DNA of 51,278 bases, taken from NCBI RefSeq assembly GCF_004028095.1, contig NZ_SBHM01000004.1, positions 1 through 51,278 on the forward strand, in the 5' to 3' direction. This stretch comes from Paenarthrobacter ureafaciens. GTDB lineage: Bacteria; Actinomycetota; Actinomycetes; Actinomycetales; Micrococcaceae. Positions 50,762 through 51,278 of the stretch are shown one piece after another. The notes under the pieces are model-generated. The model was not told where the DNA came from, did not search any database, and saw only the letters and a program-made list of their open reading frames with translations. Position 1 is the stretch's first letter. Each line of letters begins with the position of its first letter. The translations under genes and the position numbers were made by a program.

Positions 50762-51278
50762 ACAACCAGGTTCCCTCCCGGGCAGCCGAAACCCCGGCGG
50801 CCACGGAGGGAGCAACGAAGCACCTCGCAGGCGCAGTTGTCCGGGCAGGAGCCGCGATGGCGGCGTGGCCTTGGTGGCTCCGGGTTTCCTTGGTTTTCGT
50901 CGCCGCGCGGCTCGTCAGTGCCGCCATCTTCATGGCAGCAGCCATCCATCAGGGAACCAACCCATGGTTTCCCCCGGCCCCCGACTACTGGAACTTCATC
51001 ACCATTTGGGACGGACGCTGGTACCAACGGGCGGCGGAGGATGGCTACCCGGCCACCTTGCCCGTCGACCAAAACGGCGTCGTCAAAGAAAACGCCTGGG
51101 CCTTTTACGCGCTCTTCCCCTTCCTGGGCAGGGGCCTGAGCGCAATAACCGGGCTCGGGACGCTCCAGTCCTTGACTGCGATCGCCATGGTGGCCGGGTT
51201 GGGTGCTGCCCTGGTGATCTTCAAGCTCTTCCGGGAAGTGACCGGTCGACGCACTGCGATGTGGGGCGTCGTCTTTGT
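50758..51278 (+). CDS. PIG-V-like mannosyltransferase, N-terminal part (partial)
   Basis: The frame opens with GTG at 50758 inside a GTGA overlap and runs off the end of the window (173 codons seen). After a ~35-residue cytoplasmic tail there is a transmembrane helix (LRVSLVFVAARLVSAAIFMAA), then an external loop with FITIWDGRWYQRAAEDGYP, which matches the WDxxWYxxIAxxGYP signature of actinobacterial GT-C enzymes related to PIG-V (GPI mannosyltransferase 2). ENAWAFYALFPFLGRGLS is the next helix start. It probably uses polyprenyl-phosphate mannose to glycosylate a membrane or wall component. Confidence 0.78.
   Translation, partial: MNNQVPSRAAETPAATEGATKHLAGAVVRAGAAMAAWPWWLRVSLVFVAARLVSAAIFMAAAIHQGTNPWFPPAPDYWNFITIWDGRWYQRAAEDGYPATLPVDQNGVVKENAWAFYALFPFLGRGLSAITGLGTLQSLTAIAMVAGLGAALVIFKLFREVTGRRTAMWGVVF

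Overview
The window is high-GC DNA with GTG and TTG starts, long-stem terminators with short or absent T-tracts, and many start codons lying 6-8 nt after a TANNNT box. Gene content (gluABCD glutamate uptake, a seven-iron ferredoxin next to dapC, dapD and dapE, TypA, UvrA2, a class III-like PPK2, an OpuC osmoprotectant importer) fits a chromosome of the Micrococcaceae, most likely Arthrobacter or Paenarthrobacter. The genus is inferred from gene content and was not tested by a search. No rRNA, tRNA, CRISPR array or prophage was seen.

Layout. 1-5.7 kb: tail of a membrane transporter, an Lrp/AsnC regulator, a TMEM175-like channel, an MFS exporter, a nitronate monooxygenase, a BadF-type sugar kinase and a pirin. 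5.7-9.0 kb: a GH35 beta-galactosidase, then a His/Thr-rich 29-codon leader ORF in front of rsgA. 9.1-12.8 kb: opuC operon (ATPase, two permeases, lipoprotein) from a well-formed promoter to a strong terminator. 12.8-23.9 kb: housekeeping genes (AlaT-like aminotransferase, PPK2, xseB and xseA, a membrane protein, ispH, rmuC, ychF, uvrA2). 24.2-24.8 kb: an HTH-nucleotidyltransferase (MNT) gene whose HEPN partner survives only as fragments. 25-30.5 kb: a peptide-type ABC importer operon. 30.5-39.9 kb: SGNH lipoprotein, typA, a small membrane protein whose start overlaps a terminator, a small SH3-like protein, fdxA-dapC, gltA, galE, a TetR regulator and an unknown protein. 39.95-42.86 kb: an IS481-family and an IS1182-family element stacked in one CCTAGG site. 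42.9-46 kb: dapD with a lysozyme-like secreted protein, and divergent dapE. 46-49.4 kb: gluABCD on the minus strand. 49.6 kb to the end: a LOG-family protein, a DivIVA-domain membrane protein and the start of a PIG-V-like mannosyltransferase.

How the genes fit together. dapC, dapD and dapE supply three late steps of the succinylase route to meso-diaminopimelate and lysine. The lysozyme-like protein directly behind dapD ties that locus to the cell wall. OpuC, Dpp and GluABCD are three complete ABC importers. In two of them (Dpp and Glu) a hairpin just after the binding-protein gene probably keeps binding protein in excess over permease.

The most unusual items are the rsgA leader ORF with alternative pairings involving its own ribosome binding site, the MNT gene that has lost its HEPN toxin, the terminator overlapping the start of a coding sequence after typA, and the nested insertion sequences, one of which takes its transposase stop codon from the target site.
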